Source of the DNA: Porticoccaceae bacterium
GTDB lineage: Bacteria > Pseudomonadota > Gammaproteobacteria > Pseudomonadales > Porticoccaceae
Length of the DNA: 6,808 nucleotides
Assembly: GCA_019090225.1 (NCBI GenBank)
Contig: JAHRWI010000252.1
Span: 1-6,808, forward strand
Direction: 5' to 3'
Positions 6,549 through 6,808 of the stretch are shown in pieces. Made by a program: the position numbers and the translations under genes. Below the pieces are notes generated by a model. It worked only from the letters and a program-made list of their open reading frames with translations. It ran no database searches and was not told where the DNA came from. Every line of letters starts with the position of its first letter. Position 1 is the stretch's first letter.

Positions 6549-6640
6549 ATATTCAAACATTACCAGGCCGGCTATAGGTCGGGATAACTGGCAGGCGTTC
6601 AATTCTCCGGCTATTGTTTAGGTCATCAATCGTATTTACA

Positions 6641-6646
6641 AGGAAG
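6641..6646 (+). promoter_or_regulatory. Shine-Dalgarno site for the partial gene at the right edge
   Basis: AGGAAG lies 6 nt before the ATG at 6653, or 8 nt counted from the AGGA core. Good placement supports the reality of the otherwise short open frame. Confidence 0.65.
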
Positions 6647-6652
6647 CGTAAA

Positions 6653-6808
6653 ATGACCGATGAAAAGGAGATTAAAGACTACATCCACTATGACATCGAT
6701 GGGGAATACGGTGGCGCCAAAGAACTACTCGTTGAGGAATGGGCGCACATAAAGAGTCGGAACAAGGGTTTCGATCAAAACAACATTAAAGGTCTGGCAC
6801 TCTCAGGA
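6653..6808 (+). CDS. Probable patatin-like phospholipase/acylhydrolase, N-terminal fragment cut by the window edge
   Basis: An open frame of 52 codons runs from ATG to the last base without a stop. It begins MTDEKEIKDYIHYDIDGEYG, continues with an acidic/basic helical segment (KELLVEEWAHIKSRNKG) and ends in IKGLALSG. The final G-L-A-L-S-G matches the start of the glycine-rich oxyanion motif G-x-A-L-S-G-G-G-x-R-S/G of bacterial patatin-like proteins, in which a polar N-terminal segment often precedes this strand. The catalytic G-x-S-x-G serine and the D-G dyad aspartate would lie beyond the window, so activity cannot be judged. Patatins are lipid acyl hydrolases. The gene follows the ALDH by 172 bp on the same strand and may have its own promoter, though I see no convincing one. 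Coding status is well supported by the ribosome site and amino-acid composition; the family call rests on one short motif. Confidence 0.6.
   Translation, partial: MTDEKEIKDYIHYDIDGEYGGAKELLVEEWAHIKSRNKGFDQNNIKGLALSG

Noticed and set aside
6568..6614. CCGGCTAT repeated at 6568-6575 and 6607-6614 upstream of the right-edge gene
   Set aside because: An 8-bp repeat 39 bp apart without a recognisable promoter or regulator motif; could be chance.

Overview
The window is a compact, single-direction stretch of bacterial chromosome with six genes, all on the + strand: five complete and one cut by the right edge. Short AT-rich spacers, Shine-Dalgarno sites, GTG starts, a lipoprotein signal peptide and coding DNA of moderate GC point to a Gram-negative bacterium. 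The paired acyl-CoA dehydrogenases, a semialdehyde-type aldehyde dehydrogenase and an SMP-30-like lipoprotein resemble what is common in marine gammaproteobacteria that degrade steroids, alicyclic compounds or lipids. That taxonomic reading is an inference; no RNA gene or other marker confirms it. I see no mobile element, CRISPR array, tRNA or rRNA.

Left part (1-2505): two consecutive acyl-CoA dehydrogenase (ACAD) family genes. Each lacks a different part of the usual active site. The first has lost the TEP/GSD flavin motif and the catalytic glutamate but keeps the C-terminal FAD motifs. The second keeps TEP/GSD and the catalytic glutamate but has lost the C-terminal FAD motifs. They therefore look like the two subunits of an obligate heteromer with one composite site per pair, comparable to the alpha2beta2 ACADs of actinobacterial cholesterol degradation (ChsE1-ChsE2). 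This is the most interesting observation in the window.

Middle part (2506-5052): an outer-membrane-type lipoprotein made of about twelve SMP-30/NHL-like beta-propeller repeats, then a 171-residue four-helix membrane protein that I do not recognise. A 15-bp tandem repeat that can form a hairpin overlaps the stop codon of the membrane protein.

Right part (5053-6808): a complete NAD(P)-dependent aldehyde dehydrogenase with all catalytic residues, a hairpin after its stop, and the first 52 codons of what is probably a patatin-like phospholipase/acylhydrolase, cut just inside its glycine-rich motif.

The genes could act together in catabolism of a hydrophobic or cyclic carbon source: envelope hydrolysis or lactone opening (propeller protein), aldehyde-to-acid oxidation (ALDH), and alpha,beta-desaturation of the CoA thioester (ACAD pair). 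The shared direction and spacing support this only weakly, because the 167-bp and 172-bp gaps around the ALDH could separate transcription units.
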